Shown here: positions 18,431 to 28,365 of the stretch, piece by piece
Layout of the letters: each line of letters opens with the position of its first letter
How positions within the stretch are numbered: the first letter of the stretch is position 1
Assembly (NCBI RefSeq): GCF_030503435.1
Contig: NZ_JAUKPO010000007.1
Coordinates: forward strand, 124,001 to 188,000
Reading direction: 5' to 3'
Origin: Rhodocytophaga aerolata
Lineage (GTDB): Bacteria; Bacteroidota; Bacteroidia; Cytophagales; 172606-1
Length of the DNA: 64,000 nucleotides
Position numbers and translations under genes: made by a program
The notes under the pieces: generated by a model
What the model was told of the DNA's origin: nothing
The model's input: only the letters and a program-made list of their open reading frames with translations
Database searches by the model: none

Positions 18431-21400
18431 ATGCGAACAACTACTCATCGTACAGGTAAGCTGTGGCTTTTGCTCATAGTTTGCTTAAGTAGCCAGATGG
18501 CATTCGGCCAGAGTCTGGCTTCGCTGCACACTGTAAGTCCACCTTTGCAAGAAGATGGAAAGAAAGTAAGCGATAAGGCGCTAAAAGCTGTACTTACCGA
18601 ACTGGAAACTAAACATTCGGTCTACTTTATCTACGAAAGCGAAGTAATCAACAACAAGTTTGTGCCCTCCAATCAACCTTCTTCTCAAGGGTTGGAAGAA
18701 TCTCTTAAAAACTTGTTGAAGCCGCTGGATCTTAAATTTGAGAAGGTAAAAAACAATATGTACATCATTGTGGCGACAAACAATGGCAAAGTACAGTTGA
18801 ATGAAATCACCAGAAATTATGCTTCTCCCTTATATGCCGATGCTTCCGGACAAAGAGGTATGGATGTATATGAAGGCATTATTTTGAAAACAAGCCAGGA
18901 TGATTTCCGGAATAGAAATATGGCGGTAACCATTACAGGAAGAGTAACCGCCCAGGAGGATAAATCAGGTTTGCCAGGAGTAAATGTGCTGCTGAAAGGT
19001 TCTACCAACGGTACCACTACCGATGGCAATGGGAATTATACACTTTCTGTACCAGAAGCAACTGGTACTCTGGTATTCTCTTATATCGGCTATACTACGG
19101 AAGAGGTGCCCATTAATGGCCGCACAACTATAGATATTGCTATGGTAGCCGATATTAAATCATTGAGCGAAGTAGTGGTAGTAGGATATGGTACCCAGAA
19201 GAAGAGTCAGTTAACAGGTGCTATTTCCTCCGTTTCTTCCAAGGAGATCTCTGAGTTGCCAATAGCCAACGCTCAGCAAGCACTGCAAGGCCGCGCTCCG
19301 GGCATAGACGTAATGGCTGAAGGAGGTAGACCAGGACAAGGCGTATCCGTACGGGTAAGGGGCCGCCGCTCTTTCAGTGCAGGGAATGAACCGCTGTATG
19401 TAGTAGATGGAATTCCTTTAGCCGGAGGCATTAACGATATTAACCCCAACGATATTGAATCTATGGAAATATTGAAAGATGCTTCGGCCACTGCTATTTA
19501 TGGTTCCAGAGGTGCCAATGGCGTAGTAATTATTACTACCAGAAGGGGTACCTCCGGCAAAGCTACTATTTCATATGATGGATATTTTGGTCTGGTTAAT
19601 TCTATTGGTAAAGTTGATGTGTTTAATGCTGCCGAATTTGCAGAGTATAAACGTGAGTCGCGCAGGGCACGTAATGCCTATACAACGGATGAGGCTTTAT
19701 TTGATGCCGTCGAATTAAAATCTATTCAAGAAGGCAGAAACACAGATTACTGGGATTTAATAGAAAGGCAAGGTACGCAGCAGAGCCATCAGATAGGAGT
19801 TACAGGCGGTTCAGAGAAAACACAGTTTGCCGTTACGGCCAATCATTTTTATGAGAAAGGAATAACGCCCGGTCAGGATTTTACCCGTAATACTATTCGT
19901 ATTAACCTCGACCACAGCTTTAGCGATCGCTTGAAAGTAGGTACCTCTACCTTAGCATCATTAAACATACAAAACTGGGGTCCCAATCCTTGGCCCGGCG
20001 CATTACAGGAAAATCCACTTGGCGTACCCTATGACGACAATGGAAGGCTTCTTTTCAGGCCTACTACCGATGGCGCACGTACGAATCCTCTGCATGAAAT
20101 TATTCCGGGTGCGGTAGTCGACGAAAACCGCCGTGTAAGGGTTTTCTCTAGTATATATGGGGAATACAAAATATTGGATGGATTAAGCTTCCGTGTAAAT
20201 TTTGGCCCGGATAACCAAAACCGCCGGAATGGTATATTCAATGCAAGCTTAACTAACTCCAGACAAGGAGGATCACCTACAGCACGGCAGCGGTACTGGA
20301 ATACCTTCTCCTATACGTTAGAAAATATTCTTAAATACAACAAAACCTTTAATGCCGTTCATACAATTGATGCTACAGGATTGTTTAGTATCCAAAAGCA
20401 ACGCGATGAATTCCTGGATGCCAGCGTAAGCGGATTACCTTACGAATATCAGCAATATTATAATATAGGTTCTGCTGCTGTAGTAGAAGGAGTAGGCAGT
20501 AACTTAACAGAATGGGGCATTCTTTCCTATATGGGACGCCTAAACTATAGCTTCAAGGAAAAATATAACCTTACGCTAACAGGCCGTATAGATGGTTCTT
20601 CTCGTTTTGCGGGAGAAGTTGGCTTATTCGGCGACACTAAAAAGTATGGCTTTTTCCCGTCTGCGGCTGTGGCCTGGAATATCCATCAGGAAAACTTTAT
20701 GCAGAATCTTAACTTCCTAAGTAACCTAAAACTTAGAGCCAGTTATGGTGCTACCGGAAATACGGGGATAAATCCTTATCAAACCCAAGGTTCATTAACA
20801 CGGTCAGTATATGCCTTCGGTAATACTGGTGCCTTTGGCTTCCGCCCAGGTGCTTTAGTAAATCCAGACTTACGCTGGGAAACTACCAAAACGCTTAACA
20901 TTGGCTTGGACTATGGTTTATTCGATTATAGAATATCAGGTTCAGTTGAGTTCTATGAACAGAATACAACCGACCTGTTAATGCAAAGACAATTGCCTTG
21001 GTCTGGCGGATATGGAAGCGTACTGGCTAACGTAGGAGCTACCCGCAATAAAGGTATCGAATTTAGCTTATCTACCATTAATCTAGATCTACCTAATGGC
21101 TTCAAATGGACTACAGATTTGAACGTATTTGCCAACAAAGAGCAAATTGTAGAACTATACGGTGGCAAAGAAGATGATCCGGGTAACCGCTGGTTCATTG
21201 GTAAACCACTTACCGTGTTCTGGGATCTGGAAAAAATAGGTATTTGGCAACAAGGGGAAGAAGATCAGGCAAAGATCTATAGTGATGAAATAGGCCAGAT
21301 TAAAGTTCGCGATGTAAATGCAGATGGTAAAATCAACGATCAGGACCGTGTAATTTTGGGTTCAGATGTGCCAAAATGGAGCGGCGGTATCACTAACCGC

Positions 21401-21868
21401 GTTGAGTTCAAAGGCTTTGATTTATCCTTCTTCGTCTTTACGCGCCAAAAATATATGATCCGGAGTGCATTCCATGATAATTATAACCTGTTATTTGGCC
21501 GTTATAACAACTTGGATGTTGATTACTGGACACCTACCAATCCAACAAATGCCTATCCCCGGCCAATATTTAACCAGGAACGTCCGAAGTATAATACAAC
21601 CATGTCTTATTTCGATGGCTCTTTTGTAAAAGTAAGAAACATTACACTAGGCTATAATTTCCCCTCTGCGCTAGCTGAAAAAATGAAGATGCAATCGCTT
21701 AGAATATATGCAAGTGCGCAGAACCCTTTCATATTCAGTAAGTTTGCCAAAGGTATTGATCCAGAACGTGTAAGAACGCCTGAAAATGGAGTAGAACGTA
21801 CAGCTGAAATAGGTGCCGATACTCCTAGTGTCAGAATTGTATTGCTTGGTTTAAATGTTAGATTTTGA
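18431..21868 (+). CDS. susC: SusC/RagA-family TonB-linked outer-membrane transporter
   Basis: A 1145-residue SusC-type transporter. After the signal peptide (ending MAFGQ) comes a secretin/TonB N-terminal (STN) domain (about residues 40-115: LETKHSVYFIYESEVI), then a carboxypeptidase-like domain (about 165-250), the plug with SEVVVVGYGTQKKSQLTGAI, and a large barrel ending LGLNVRF. The STN domain is the signalling arm that contacts FecR, which is encoded directly upstream. With the SusD lipoprotein it forms a pedal-bin importer for a glycan or peptide. No glycan-degrading enzyme is in this locus, so the substrate cannot be named. Confidence 0.95.
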   Translation: MRTTTHRTGKLWLLLIVCLSSQMAFGQSLASLHTVSPPLQEDGKKVSDKALKAVLTELETKHSVYFIYESEVINNKFVPSNQPSSQGLEESLKNLLKPLDLKFEKVKNNMYIIVATNNGKVQLNEITRNYASPLYADASGQRGMDVYEGIILKTSQDDFRNRNMAVTITGRVTAQEDKSGLPGVNVLLKGSTNGTTTDGNGNYTLSVPEATGTLVFSYIGYTTEEVPINGRTTIDIAMVADIKSLSEVVVVGYGTQKKSQLTGAISSVSSKEISELPIANAQQALQGRAPGIDVMAEGGRPGQGVSVRVRGRRSFSAGNEPLYVVDGIPLAGGINDINPNDIESMEILKDASATAIYGSRGANGVVIITTRRGTSGKATISYDGYFGLVNSIGKVDVFNAAEFAEYKRESRRARNAYTTDEALFDAVELKSIQEGRNTDYWDLIERQGTQQSHQIGVTGGSEKTQFAVTANHFYEKGITPGQDFTRNTIRINLDHSFSDRLKVGTSTLASLNIQNWGPNPWPGALQENPLGVPYDDNGRLLFRPTTDGARTNPLHEIIPGAVVDENRRVRVFSSIYGEYKILDGLSFRVNFGPDNQNRRNGIFNASLTNSRQGGSPTARQRYWNTFSYTLENILKYNKTFNAVHTIDATGLFSIQKQRDEFLDASVSGLPYEYQQYYNIGSAAVVEGVGSNLTEWGILSYMGRLNYSFKEKYNLTLTGRIDGSSRFAGEVGLFGDTKKYGFFPSAAVAWNIHQENFMQNLNFLSNLKLRASYGATGNTGINPYQTQGSLTRSVYAFGNTGAFGFRPGALVNPDLRWETTKTLNIGLDYGLFDYRISGSVEFYEQNTTDLLMQRQLPWSGGYGSVLANVGATRNKGIEFSLSTINLDLPNGFKWTTDLNVFANKEQIVELYGGKEDDPGNRWFIGKPLTVFWDLEKIGIWQQGEEDQAKIYSDEIGQIKVRDVNADGKINDQDRVILGSDVPKWSGGITNRVEFKGFDLSFFVFTRQKYMIRSAFHDNYNLLFGRYNNLDVDYWTPTNPTNAYPRPIFNQERPKYNTTMSYFDGSFVKVRNITLGYNFPSALAEKMKMQSLRIYASAQNPFIFSKFAKGIDPERVRTPENGVERTAEIGADTPSVRIVLLGLNVRF

Positions 21869-21891
21869 TTAACCTCTTTTAAGTAAAGGAT

Positions 21892-23556
21892 ATGAAGAAA
21901 ATAGTATTACTCTGTATGATGGCTTTAATAAGTCAGTCATGCAAAAATATATTAGAAGAAAAAATTATATCAGGGATTACGGCCGATTATTACAATACAC
22001 CTGCAGGGTTGGAAGATGGTGTGAAAGCTTCTTATGAGCCGCTCCGCAGCTGGTATGGTTCTCAGCGGGGATTTACCCTTACTGTTTTTGGTACCGATGA
22101 GTTTACGAAAGGGGCAGATGGAGATTTTAAGCCAGTAAATGATTATGAAACTCCCTCTATGATCAGTGGTCCGGCTTCCACCTATTTCCGTGAAGCATGG
22201 AACCAACTTTATCAGGGTATCAACACAACTAATGCTGTAGTTACCAGGGCTCCTACGGTAGAAATGCCGGAAGCCTTGAAAACGATTCGGGTAGCAGAAG
22301 CCAGATTCCTACGGGCGCACTATTATTTTTTATTAGTGCAAATGTACGGCCCAGTTCACTTAACTCTGGAAGAAACTACTACGGTTATTACAACAGCAAA
22401 CCGCACCCCGGTAAGTCAGATATACGACGTAATAGTAGAAGATTTAGAATTTGCTGTTGCTAACCTGCCTGCCACTAAACCTGCCGAATGGGGCCGTGCC
22501 TATAAACCGGCTGCCGAGCATATGCTGGCAAAAGTATTGCTTACCAGAGGTTATCTTCCGGAAGCAGCCAAGCCAGATGATTTTTCCAGAGCCGCTGCAT
22601 TGGCAGAAAGTGTATTAACTAATTACAGCTATCTTAGCTTGATACCCCGGTTCATAGACTTATGGGCTATGGATAATCAAACAAACCCTGAAGTTGTGTG
22701 GGCTGTACAATATACAACGGACCCATTAACCAACACCAATACCACAGGTAATCCGGCTGGCGGAGCTTTTAATAGCGGCAATAGCGGGCACTTATATTTT
22801 ATTATGGAATATGATGCCGGCCATCCGGGAATGATGCGGGATATAGCCAATGGCCGCCCATTCAAACGGTTTAAGCCAACACAGTATACATTAAAATCTT
22901 TCGATTTGGAAAATGATTCCAGATACCATGGTACCTTTAAAACTGTATGGTATGCTAACAATCCAAATAATCTGGCTCCTGGAATGAAAATAGGTGATAC
23001 AGCATTATATGTACCTACCTTCGAAATGTCAGATGCTGTAAGAGCTACAAAGAATTATAAGGTATTTAACCCTTCTCTGGTAGCACAGCGAAGTAATGGC
23101 CGGTATTTTCCTTCGTTGAACAAGTTTATAGATCCTAGCCGTCTTACCTTAGCACAAGAGCCAGGTTCCCGTGATTTCTTTGTTGCCCGTCTGGCAGAAA
23201 CATACCTGATTGCAGCAGAGGCTAACTTCAAACTAGGCAACCTGGAAAAAGCAGCCGAACAAATAAATATTGTTCGCCGCCGGGCTGCCTTACCAGGTAA
23301 GGAGGATGCCATGACCATTACTGCTGATCAAGTAACACTTGACTTTATTCTGCAAGAAAGAACACGTGAGTTATTAGGTGAAATGGTTCGCTGGTTCGAT
23401 TTGAAACGTACCGGAACCTTAGTAGACAGAGTGAAGCTCCATAATCCGGATGCTGCCTCTAATATTCAACCATTCCATCTGTTGCGTCCCATTCCACAAG
23501 ACCAGTTAGATAGAGTAACGAATCCTGAAGAATTTGCCCAAAATGAGGGATATTAA
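21892..23556 (+). CDS. susD: RagB/SusD-family substrate-binding lipoprotein
   Basis: A 554-residue surface lipoprotein (lipobox ISQSC, Cys17). It has the SusD pattern: an N-terminal NILEEKIISGITADYYNTPAGL segment, the TPR-like helices (ARFLRAHYYFLLVQMYGPV) and the C-terminal ERTRELLGEMVRWFDLKRTGTL motif, with LLRPIPQDQLD near the end. It acts as the lid of the SusC transporter. Its start is 23 bases after susC, so the two are one operon with fecR, ended by the hairpin at 23573-23604. Confidence 0.95.
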   Translation: MKKIVLLCMMALISQSCKNILEEKIISGITADYYNTPAGLEDGVKASYEPLRSWYGSQRGFTLTVFGTDEFTKGADGDFKPVNDYETPSMISGPASTYFREAWNQLYQGINTTNAVVTRAPTVEMPEALKTIRVAEARFLRAHYYFLLVQMYGPVHLTLEETTTVITTANRTPVSQIYDVIVEDLEFAVANLPATKPAEWGRAYKPAAEHMLAKVLLTRGYLPEAAKPDDFSRAAALAESVLTNYSYLSLIPRFIDLWAMDNQTNPEVVWAVQYTTDPLTNTNTTGNPAGGAFNSGNSGHLYFIMEYDAGHPGMMRDIANGRPFKRFKPTQYTLKSFDLENDSRYHGTFKTVWYANNPNNLAPGMKIGDTALYVPTFEMSDAVRATKNYKVFNPSLVAQRSNGRYFPSLNKFIDPSRLTLAQEPGSRDFFVARLAETYLIAAEANFKLGNLEKAAEQINIVRRRAALPGKEDAMTITADQVTLDFILQERTRELLGEMVRWFDLKRTGTLVDRVKLHNPDAASNIQPFHLLRPIPQDQLDRVTNPEEFAQNEGY

Positions 23557-23572
23557 TCTAAAACAACTAAAC

Positions 23573-23604
23573 ACAAAAGGCACTGAATTTTCAGTGCCTT
23601 TTGT
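23573..23604. terminator. Bidirectional terminator between susD and the STAS-like gene
   Basis: ACAAAAGGCACTGAA (23573-23587) pairs with its complement at 23590-23604. The stem has an A-run on one side and a U-run on the other, and it sits between two convergent genes. Confidence 0.8.
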
Positions 23605-23626
23605 ATGTCTGGCTGATCGGCCACTG

Positions 23627-24079
23627 TTAATGAATAGATTTAAGCCATGTAAGGGCATTATCTTCAGAGCCAAACATATGTGTAACAAATGCGCCTTCAA
23701 TAGGAGCATCCAGATCATCCGCCAGGTATGAATAAAATTCCTCCGAAAGCAGGTAAGCATTGTATTTAGTGCCTATTTTCAGCAGCTTAGGGATGTAGTA
23801 TTCTGCCAGCCAACGGTTCACCCCATCAAAATAGCTGTTCATTTTTGAAATATCTGCCAATATTTTGTTCAGCTTATGCTGCTCCAGAAATGTATAGAGC
23901 GGTCCATCCAGAATTTCTTTTATCTCTTCATTTGTAACCGAGCCAAACCAGCGGTGTATAGCTATTTTACTGGGTATTTCTTTACTTTCAATAATGTGTA
24001 TTAGCTGACCTTTTGTATTATAGCTCTCTATGCGATTGTCTTTGTGCTGAATAGTAATACTGGTATGGGTATTGATCAT
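23627..24079 (-). CDS. STAS/SpoIIAA-like domain protein
   Basis: A 150-residue soluble protein without signal peptide. The alternation of strands and helices (GQLIHIIESKEIPSKI, LNKILADISKMNSYFDGVNRWL, KIGTKYNAYLLSEEFY) fits small STAS/SEC14-like proteins that are common in Cytophagales; the assignment is by overall look and not by a catalytic motif. Function unknown. ATG at 24079. It converges on susD across a shared terminator. Confidence 0.5.
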   Translation of the reverse strand: MINTHTSITIQHKDNRIESYNTKGQLIHIIESKEIPSKIAIHRWFGSVTNEEIKEILDGPLYTFLEQHKLNKILADISKMNSYFDGVNRWLAEYYIPKLLKIGTKYNAYLLSEEFYSYLADDLDAPIEGAFVTHMFGSEDNALTWLKSIH

Positions 24080-24477
24080 CTTGTGTATATATGAATAAGG
24101 ACAAAAAGTTTACTGGCCTACCTAACCGGTTGGAGTATTGCCGGAATAGTTTTACAATATACCAGTACACAGTCCATTCAGCCAAACAGCCATTATTATC
24201 GCTTGTATATAATAATCTGAAATAGAAATCTGCGATTTTAAAGAGGGTTTCTGTCAATATTTTCTTACATACATAAAAAGCCACCTGGGTATTCCTACCT
24301 AATAAAATAGCCGTAACCAGTTGGGTTTGCCAATAGGTAAATGCTCAGAAAAGATGAGGATGCGTAAAAAATAAGTGCATGGAGTTTGCCAGCCGGAATA
24401 CCAGACTAAGAAAATTCTAAAACTAAGACGAAATTCTTACTGGCAGCGAATTACACAGAAATATATACTTAGGGTAG
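24080..24477. other. Gene-free stretch
   Basis: About 400 bases between the STAS-like gene and the DUF58 gene (both minus strand). Only a weak hairpin ATTATTAT/ATAATAAT (24192-24216) stands out. No coding sequence or RNA gene is recognised; it probably carries the promoter of the STAS-like gene. Confidence 0.4.
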
Positions 24478-25377
24478 CTACTTCATTTTAGAACGTTTAA
24501 TCAGGTAAGCATACAAAATCTGATTAAAGCCCTGCTGAATATCTGCTTCAATAAAGTCTATTTTGTACTGCCCGCATTTAAGTTTAAGCTCTTTGTTGTA
24601 CTGCTCCACATAGTGCCGGTAATGATCTTTTATCTGAGCAGCCTGTACTTTTACTCTTTCTCCACTTTCCATGTCAATAAATTCATACGGGCGGTCTTCA
24701 AAATCGAAGTTTGTTTCTGTTTTTTTATCAATCACATGAAACAGCAATACCTCATGCTGGTTGTGCTTCAGGTGTTGCAGGGCAGAAAATAACTGGTCGG
24801 CTTGTGCAATATTCTCAAACATATCGCTGAAAATGACTACCAGCGAGCGTTTGTTTATTTTATCAGCTATTTGATGAATAACGTCAGCAACGGCTGTTTT
24901 ACCAGATGGCTTATCCTGCTTTAATAAATTCTGTAGCTGTAGAAAAAGCTTATGCACATGAGTAGGTGTAGACCGGGTAGGCGTATGTACATCTATGTTT
25001 TCTGCGAAGGTACATAAGCTAATGGCATCTTTCTGTTTTTGAAGCAAATAGGCCAGGCAGGCGGCAGCCATTGTGCTGAACGTAATTTTACCCAGATTGT
25101 CCTGCGGATAATACATAGAAGCCGAAACATCTAGCAAAATCTGGCAGCGCAGGTTGGTTTCCTCTTCATAACGTTTGGTGTACAGCCTGTCAGTTTTGGC
25201 ATACACTTTCCAGTCGATATGCCTGGTACTTTCACCGGTATTGTATAGCCGGTGTTCAGCAAACTCAACGGAAAAGCCATGAAAGGGAGATTTATGCAGG
25301 CCCGTGATAAAGCCTTCTACCATTTGCTTGGCCAGAAACTCAATATTGCCAAATTCTCTGATTTGTTTTAAATCCAT
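24478..25377 (-). CDS. DUF58 (von Willebrand A-like) protein
   Basis: A 299-residue cytoplasmic protein with the DUF58 signature: RHIDWKVYAKTDRLYTKRYEEE near residue 55 and a vWA metal-site motif LLDVSASMYYPQ near 85-95. In other bacteria DUF58 proteins are encoded beside MoxR-type AAA ATPases and membrane vWA proteins; here no MoxR neighbour is present in the window. Function unknown, probably assembly or regulation of an envelope complex. ATG at 25377. The gene is downstream of rlpA on the same strand, separated by a hairpin. Confidence 0.88.
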   Translation of the reverse strand: MDLKQIREFGNIEFLAKQMVEGFITGLHKSPFHGFSVEFAEHRLYNTGESTRHIDWKVYAKTDRLYTKRYEEETNLRCQILLDVSASMYYPQDNLGKITFSTMAAACLAYLLQKQKDAISLCTFAENIDVHTPTRSTPTHVHKLFLQLQNLLKQDKPSGKTAVADVIHQIADKINKRSLVVIFSDMFENIAQADQLFSALQHLKHNQHEVLLFHVIDKKTETNFDFEDRPYEFIDMESGERVKVQAAQIKDHYRHYVEQYNKELKLKCGQYKIDFIEADIQQGFNQILYAYLIKRSKMK

Positions 25378-25430
25378 AGTGGTTTGTTGAATAATAACAA
25401 CCTATTCTGTTAACGTATCTATCCGGAAAA

Positions 25431-25465
25431 TAAGAACTCTACCCTTAAAACGGATAGAGTTCTTA
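25431..25465 (-). terminator. Hairpin terminator after rlpA
   Basis: TAAGAACTCTA (25431-25441) pairs perfectly with TAGAGTTCTTA (25455-25465) around a 13-base loop. On the minus strand it is followed by a U-rich stretch. It lies between rlpA and the DUF58 gene. Confidence 0.6.
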
Positions 25466-25549
25466 TATTATGTTGAATATACGAAATAAAGCGTAATGAA
25501 TGGAGTGTTGCTGCTAACTAAATTAAAATACCAGCGCTTTTCAGGCTAA

Positions 25550-26299
25550 TTAATAGTGTTTTTTTACGAATCCATCAAATCCTAACTCATCTAAGCGGTG
25601 TGCATATAGCTGGGCTTCTGTCTCTTTTGGGAAGGCTCCGGCCACTACCCGGTGTATTTTTTCTCCTTTGGTGAGATCTACCTGAATGTATACTTCTTGC
25701 ACACTGGCAGCCAGTAATTCCTTACAAACATCTTTTGCGTTTTGCAGATCGGCAAAGGAGGCCACCTGTACACCAAAACCTTTCGGAAACCGTTCAGTAC
25801 CCCAAAGGCTATAAGTATGTCCGTAGGAAAAAGGAATATTAATTTTTTTATCGGGCGTGGGAGCCGTATTTGAAAGCGTACGCGGCGCAATAGAGGCAAT
25901 GCTATAGGGTTCTCTGCTTCTGTGCTGTGCATCTTCTAGTACTTCTACCTGTACAGTAGCAATTCCGGCCCGGATCATATCCAGTTCCCTGGCGGCAGCA
26001 GCAGACATATCCAGAATACGAGCTTTGGTATGAGGCCCCCGGTCATTGATGCGTACCACTACAGATTTACCATTGGTAGTGTTAGTTACCTTAACCAGTG
26101 TGTTAAATGCCAGGCTTGGGTGGGCAGCTGTTAAGTCGGAGTTGGTAAACGTTTCTCCGTTTGCTGTTAGTCTTCCTTCAAATTTATTGGCGTAATAAGA
26201 TGCTTTTCCTTGTTCTGCTAGCTGAAGCTGCGTTTGCGCAGAGAGTACCTGCCATCCGCAGAAAAACCATAGTATAAAGCAAATACATGCTTTTTGCAT
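25550..26299 (-). CDS. rlpA: RlpA-family septal ring lytic transglycosylase with SPOR domain
   Basis: A 249-residue secreted protein: signal peptide (1-21), a double-psi beta-barrel domain with [20 protein letters not shown] and the catalytic-region [20 protein letters not shown], and a C-terminal SPOR-like region ([19 protein letters not shown] to the end). RlpA cuts peptidoglycan strands stripped of stem peptides, which SPOR domains bind at the septum. There is no lipobox, so it is soluble periplasmic rather than lipid-anchored. ATG at 26299. Confidence 0.9.
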   Translation of the reverse strand: MQKACICFILWFFCGWQVLSAQTQLQLAEQGKASYYANKFEGRLTANGETFTNSDLTAAHPSLAFNTLVKVTNTTNGKSVVVRINDRGPHTKARILDMSAAAARELDMIRAGIATVQVEVLEDAQHRSREPYSIASIAPRTLSNTAPTPDKKINIPFSYGHTYSLWGTERFPKGFGVQVASFADLQNAKDVCKELLAASVQEVYIQVDLTKGEKIHRVVAGAFPKETEAQLYAHRLDELGFDGFVKKHY

Positions 26300-26654
26300 A
26301 GGTGTAAACGTTTTAAAAGTGAACTAATTTTACATAATGGCAATAAAGTGATGCGCTAGTATATATATTCCACTAAAACTTTCCAAATCCGGCTGATAGC
26401 CCATGAGGTAATATCAACGGAGTTCCTACCAAAAAACAATAGGCCATTAAGGCGTTAGCAAGCAAACTTTAACCTAGGGGTGAAAGCCTATGGAGGGGGT
26501 TTAATTCGGGAATTTAGATGGCAGAAAGTGTAATAAGCTTCATTTGCGCAGGAATGATGCAAAAGCTGGTGGACTAATTTATTTTTAAAAATCTTTTATA
26601 AGTGCAAATAATATTATAATTTTACTTTCGATAAATCTTAAAATTTTAAGGATT
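26300..26654. other. Divergent intergenic region, rlpA / DUF3276
   Basis: A 355-base gene-free stretch between divergent genes. I see no RNA gene or coding sequence. The last 80 bases before the DUF3276 start are strongly AT-rich and likely contain its promoter, but no clear Bacteroidota -33/-7 pair can be fixed. Confidence 0.4.
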
Positions 26655-26996
26655 GTGGAAGAGAACAAAGAAAACGAAAAAGTAGAAATTTACTCAAAAC
26701 GAGTAAGAGCCGGGAAAAGAACGTATTTTTTTGATGTGAAGTCTACACGTTCGAACGATTATTACTTAACCATTACGGAAAGTAAAAGACGTTTCAAGGA
26801 TGAAAGCTATGTGTATGAAAAACACAAGATTTTTCTTTACAAAGAAGATTTCGATAAGTTTATCGAAGCTTTGAAAGAAACCGTGGAACACGTAAAAACG
26901 GATCTGATGCCTGAATTCGATTTCTCGCAATTTGAAGAAAAAGGTGAGCAAAGTGAAGATAATACTGCTTCAGACAAAGATTTACGTTGGGACTAG
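26655..26996 (+). CDS. DUF3276 (PUR-type) nucleic-acid-binding protein
   Basis: A 113-residue protein that starts at a GTG (26655), giving MEENKENEKVEIYSKRVRAG. The core YSKRVRAGKRTYFFDVKSTRSNDYYLTITE-like region followed by KIFLYKEDFDKF is the DUF3276/PUR repeat fold, which binds single-stranded nucleic acid (as in Borrelia BpuR). The acidic tail after residue 90 is typical. It is a stand-alone gene with its own terminator at 27020-27052. Confidence 0.88.
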   Translation: MEENKENEKVEIYSKRVRAGKRTYFFDVKSTRSNDYYLTITESKRRFKDESYVYEKHKIFLYKEDFDKFIEALKETVEHVKTDLMPEFDFSQFEEKGEQSEDNTASDKDLRWD

Positions 26997-27019
26997 CCCC
27001 TCAGAAATTATTTTATTGA

Positions 27020-27052
27020 AAAAAAGCTCTTGATGCCCTCAAGAGCTTTTTT
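27020..27052 (+). terminator. Rho-independent terminator after the DUF3276 gene
   Basis: AAAAAAGCTCTTGA (27020-27033) pairs with TCAAGAGCTTTTTT (27039-27052) around TGCCC; the right arm itself forms the U-run. Confidence 0.85.
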
Positions 27053-27185
27053 AATAACTTCCCTTAAGGCAACAAAAGCCTGGCAAGCGGTACAGACAAA
27101 ATAGAGACAATGCTCCCTTTTAGTAAATTTATTGCATTTGCGCGGCTTGTCTGAAGCCGCAGGTTATCCGGGTTTATATTTCTTT

Positions 27186-28286
27186 ATGCATATAAAAAAG
27201 CAATACATCAGTATAGCCTATATCGCACTCATCACCCTAATTGTGGTTGGGTTAAGCTGGTTGTTTTCTACCATTCTCCTTTACTTTGTTATTTCCCTGA
27301 TTTTTTCATCGTTGCTACGTCCGGTAACCGATTACCTGAGTGAGATTTATTTCATGCAAATGAAATTACCCAGGGTACTAGCGGTAATTGTATCCTTTAT
27401 TATCCTGATCTCTATACTTACGCTATTTGTTCTGCTGTTTATTCCGCTGATATCTGAGCAAATTCGCATTCTCAGTTCTCTGGATCTGGAGAAACTGATG
27501 GGGTATCTTTCTAATACATTAGGTAGTTTAGAAGCTTTTTTGATACGCGTACTTCATCTGGAAAAGGAACCAGGGTTTTTGTCAGAGGCTTTGCAAGAGA
27601 ACTTGTTTGCGTTTCTGGAGCGGCTGGAGGTAAGTTATATTATTAACTTCACTATTCAGTTTTCTACTGCTTTTTTTGTAGCTGTGCTGGCAGTAATCTT
27701 TATTACGTTTTTTTTATTGTACGAACGAGGCTTGTTGCGCCGTAACATTATTCAGTTAATTCCAAATAAGTATTTTGAGTTAACCATTACGGCCCTACAC
27801 AAAGTAGAAAAATTATTGTCTAATTATTTACTGGGACTTTCCCTACAGATATTTTCTATTTTCAGCCTTACTGCGTTAGGGCTTACGATGGTAGGCATTA
27901 ACTATGCCCTAACCATTGCGTTGTTTGCCGCATTGGTAAATGTGGTGCCTTATATTGGCCCGGTTATCGGAAGCGTGTTTGCCATTGTTATTGGCCTATC
28001 TACTACACAACTGCCAGATATACCAGATGCGTCGTTGTTTGCCCTAATTAAAATTTTAGCCGTGTTTACGGTTGTCCATTTGATAGATAATCTTATTTCT
28101 CAGCCGCTTATTTTTTCAAAAAGTGTAAAAGCACATCCTCTGGAGATTTTTGTTGCTATATTTGCAGGCGCAACAATTGGGGGCCCGGTTGGGATGATTG
28201 CTGCCATACCAGTGTACACCATTGTACGGGTGTCGGTAATGGAATTCCGGAAAGGATATAAACAATACCGGGTATTCAAAGAATAA
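27186..28286 (+). CDS. AI-2E family transporter (permease)
   Basis: A 366-residue polytopic inner-membrane protein with about eight hydrophobic segments and the usual AI-2E family features: paired N-terminal helices, a soluble loop around residues 100-150, then LLYERGLLRRNIIQLIP and the C-terminal VVPYIGPVIGSVFAI and IDNLISQPLIFSKSVKAHPL. Family members export quorum signals, sodium/protons or other solutes; the substrate cannot be told. I use the ATG at 27186 since the upstream in-frame TTG at 27132 adds 18 residues without hydrophobic continuity. Confidence 0.88.
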   Translation: MHIKKQYISIAYIALITLIVVGLSWLFSTILLYFVISLIFSSLLRPVTDYLSEIYFMQMKLPRVLAVIVSFIILISILTLFVLLFIPLISEQIRILSSLDLEKLMGYLSNTLGSLEAFLIRVLHLEKEPGFLSEALQENLFAFLERLEVSYIINFTIQFSTAFFVAVLAVIFITFFLLYERGLLRRNIIQLIPNKYFELTITALHKVEKLLSNYLLGLSLQIFSIFSLTALGLTMVGINYALTIALFAALVNVVPYIGPVIGSVFAIVIGLSTTQLPDIPDASLFALIKILAVFTVVHLIDNLISQPLIFSKSVKAHPLEIFVAIFAGATIGGPVGMIAAIPVYTIVRVSVMEFRKGYKQYRVFKE

Positions 28287-28310
28287 CAAAAACATAATGC
28301 AGGATGTAAA

Positions 28311-28338
28311 GCTTTAAGACCTCATGAGTCTCTAAAGC
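28311..28338. repeat. Hairpin between the AI-2E gene and ychF
   Basis: GCTTTAAGAC (28311-28320) pairs with GTCT and TAAAGC (28328-28338) with one bulged base. No U-run follows, so it may be a weak terminator or a processing site in an AI-2E/ychF transcript. Confidence 0.35.
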
Positions 28339-28365
28339 CTGAATCCTAAACACTAAACTATTATT

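Noticed and set aside
24192-24216. AT hairpin near the STAS-like gene sharing TATCGCTTGTA with 35363-35373
   Set aside because: Shared stretch is short and AT-rich; no extended similarity around it, so treated as chance.
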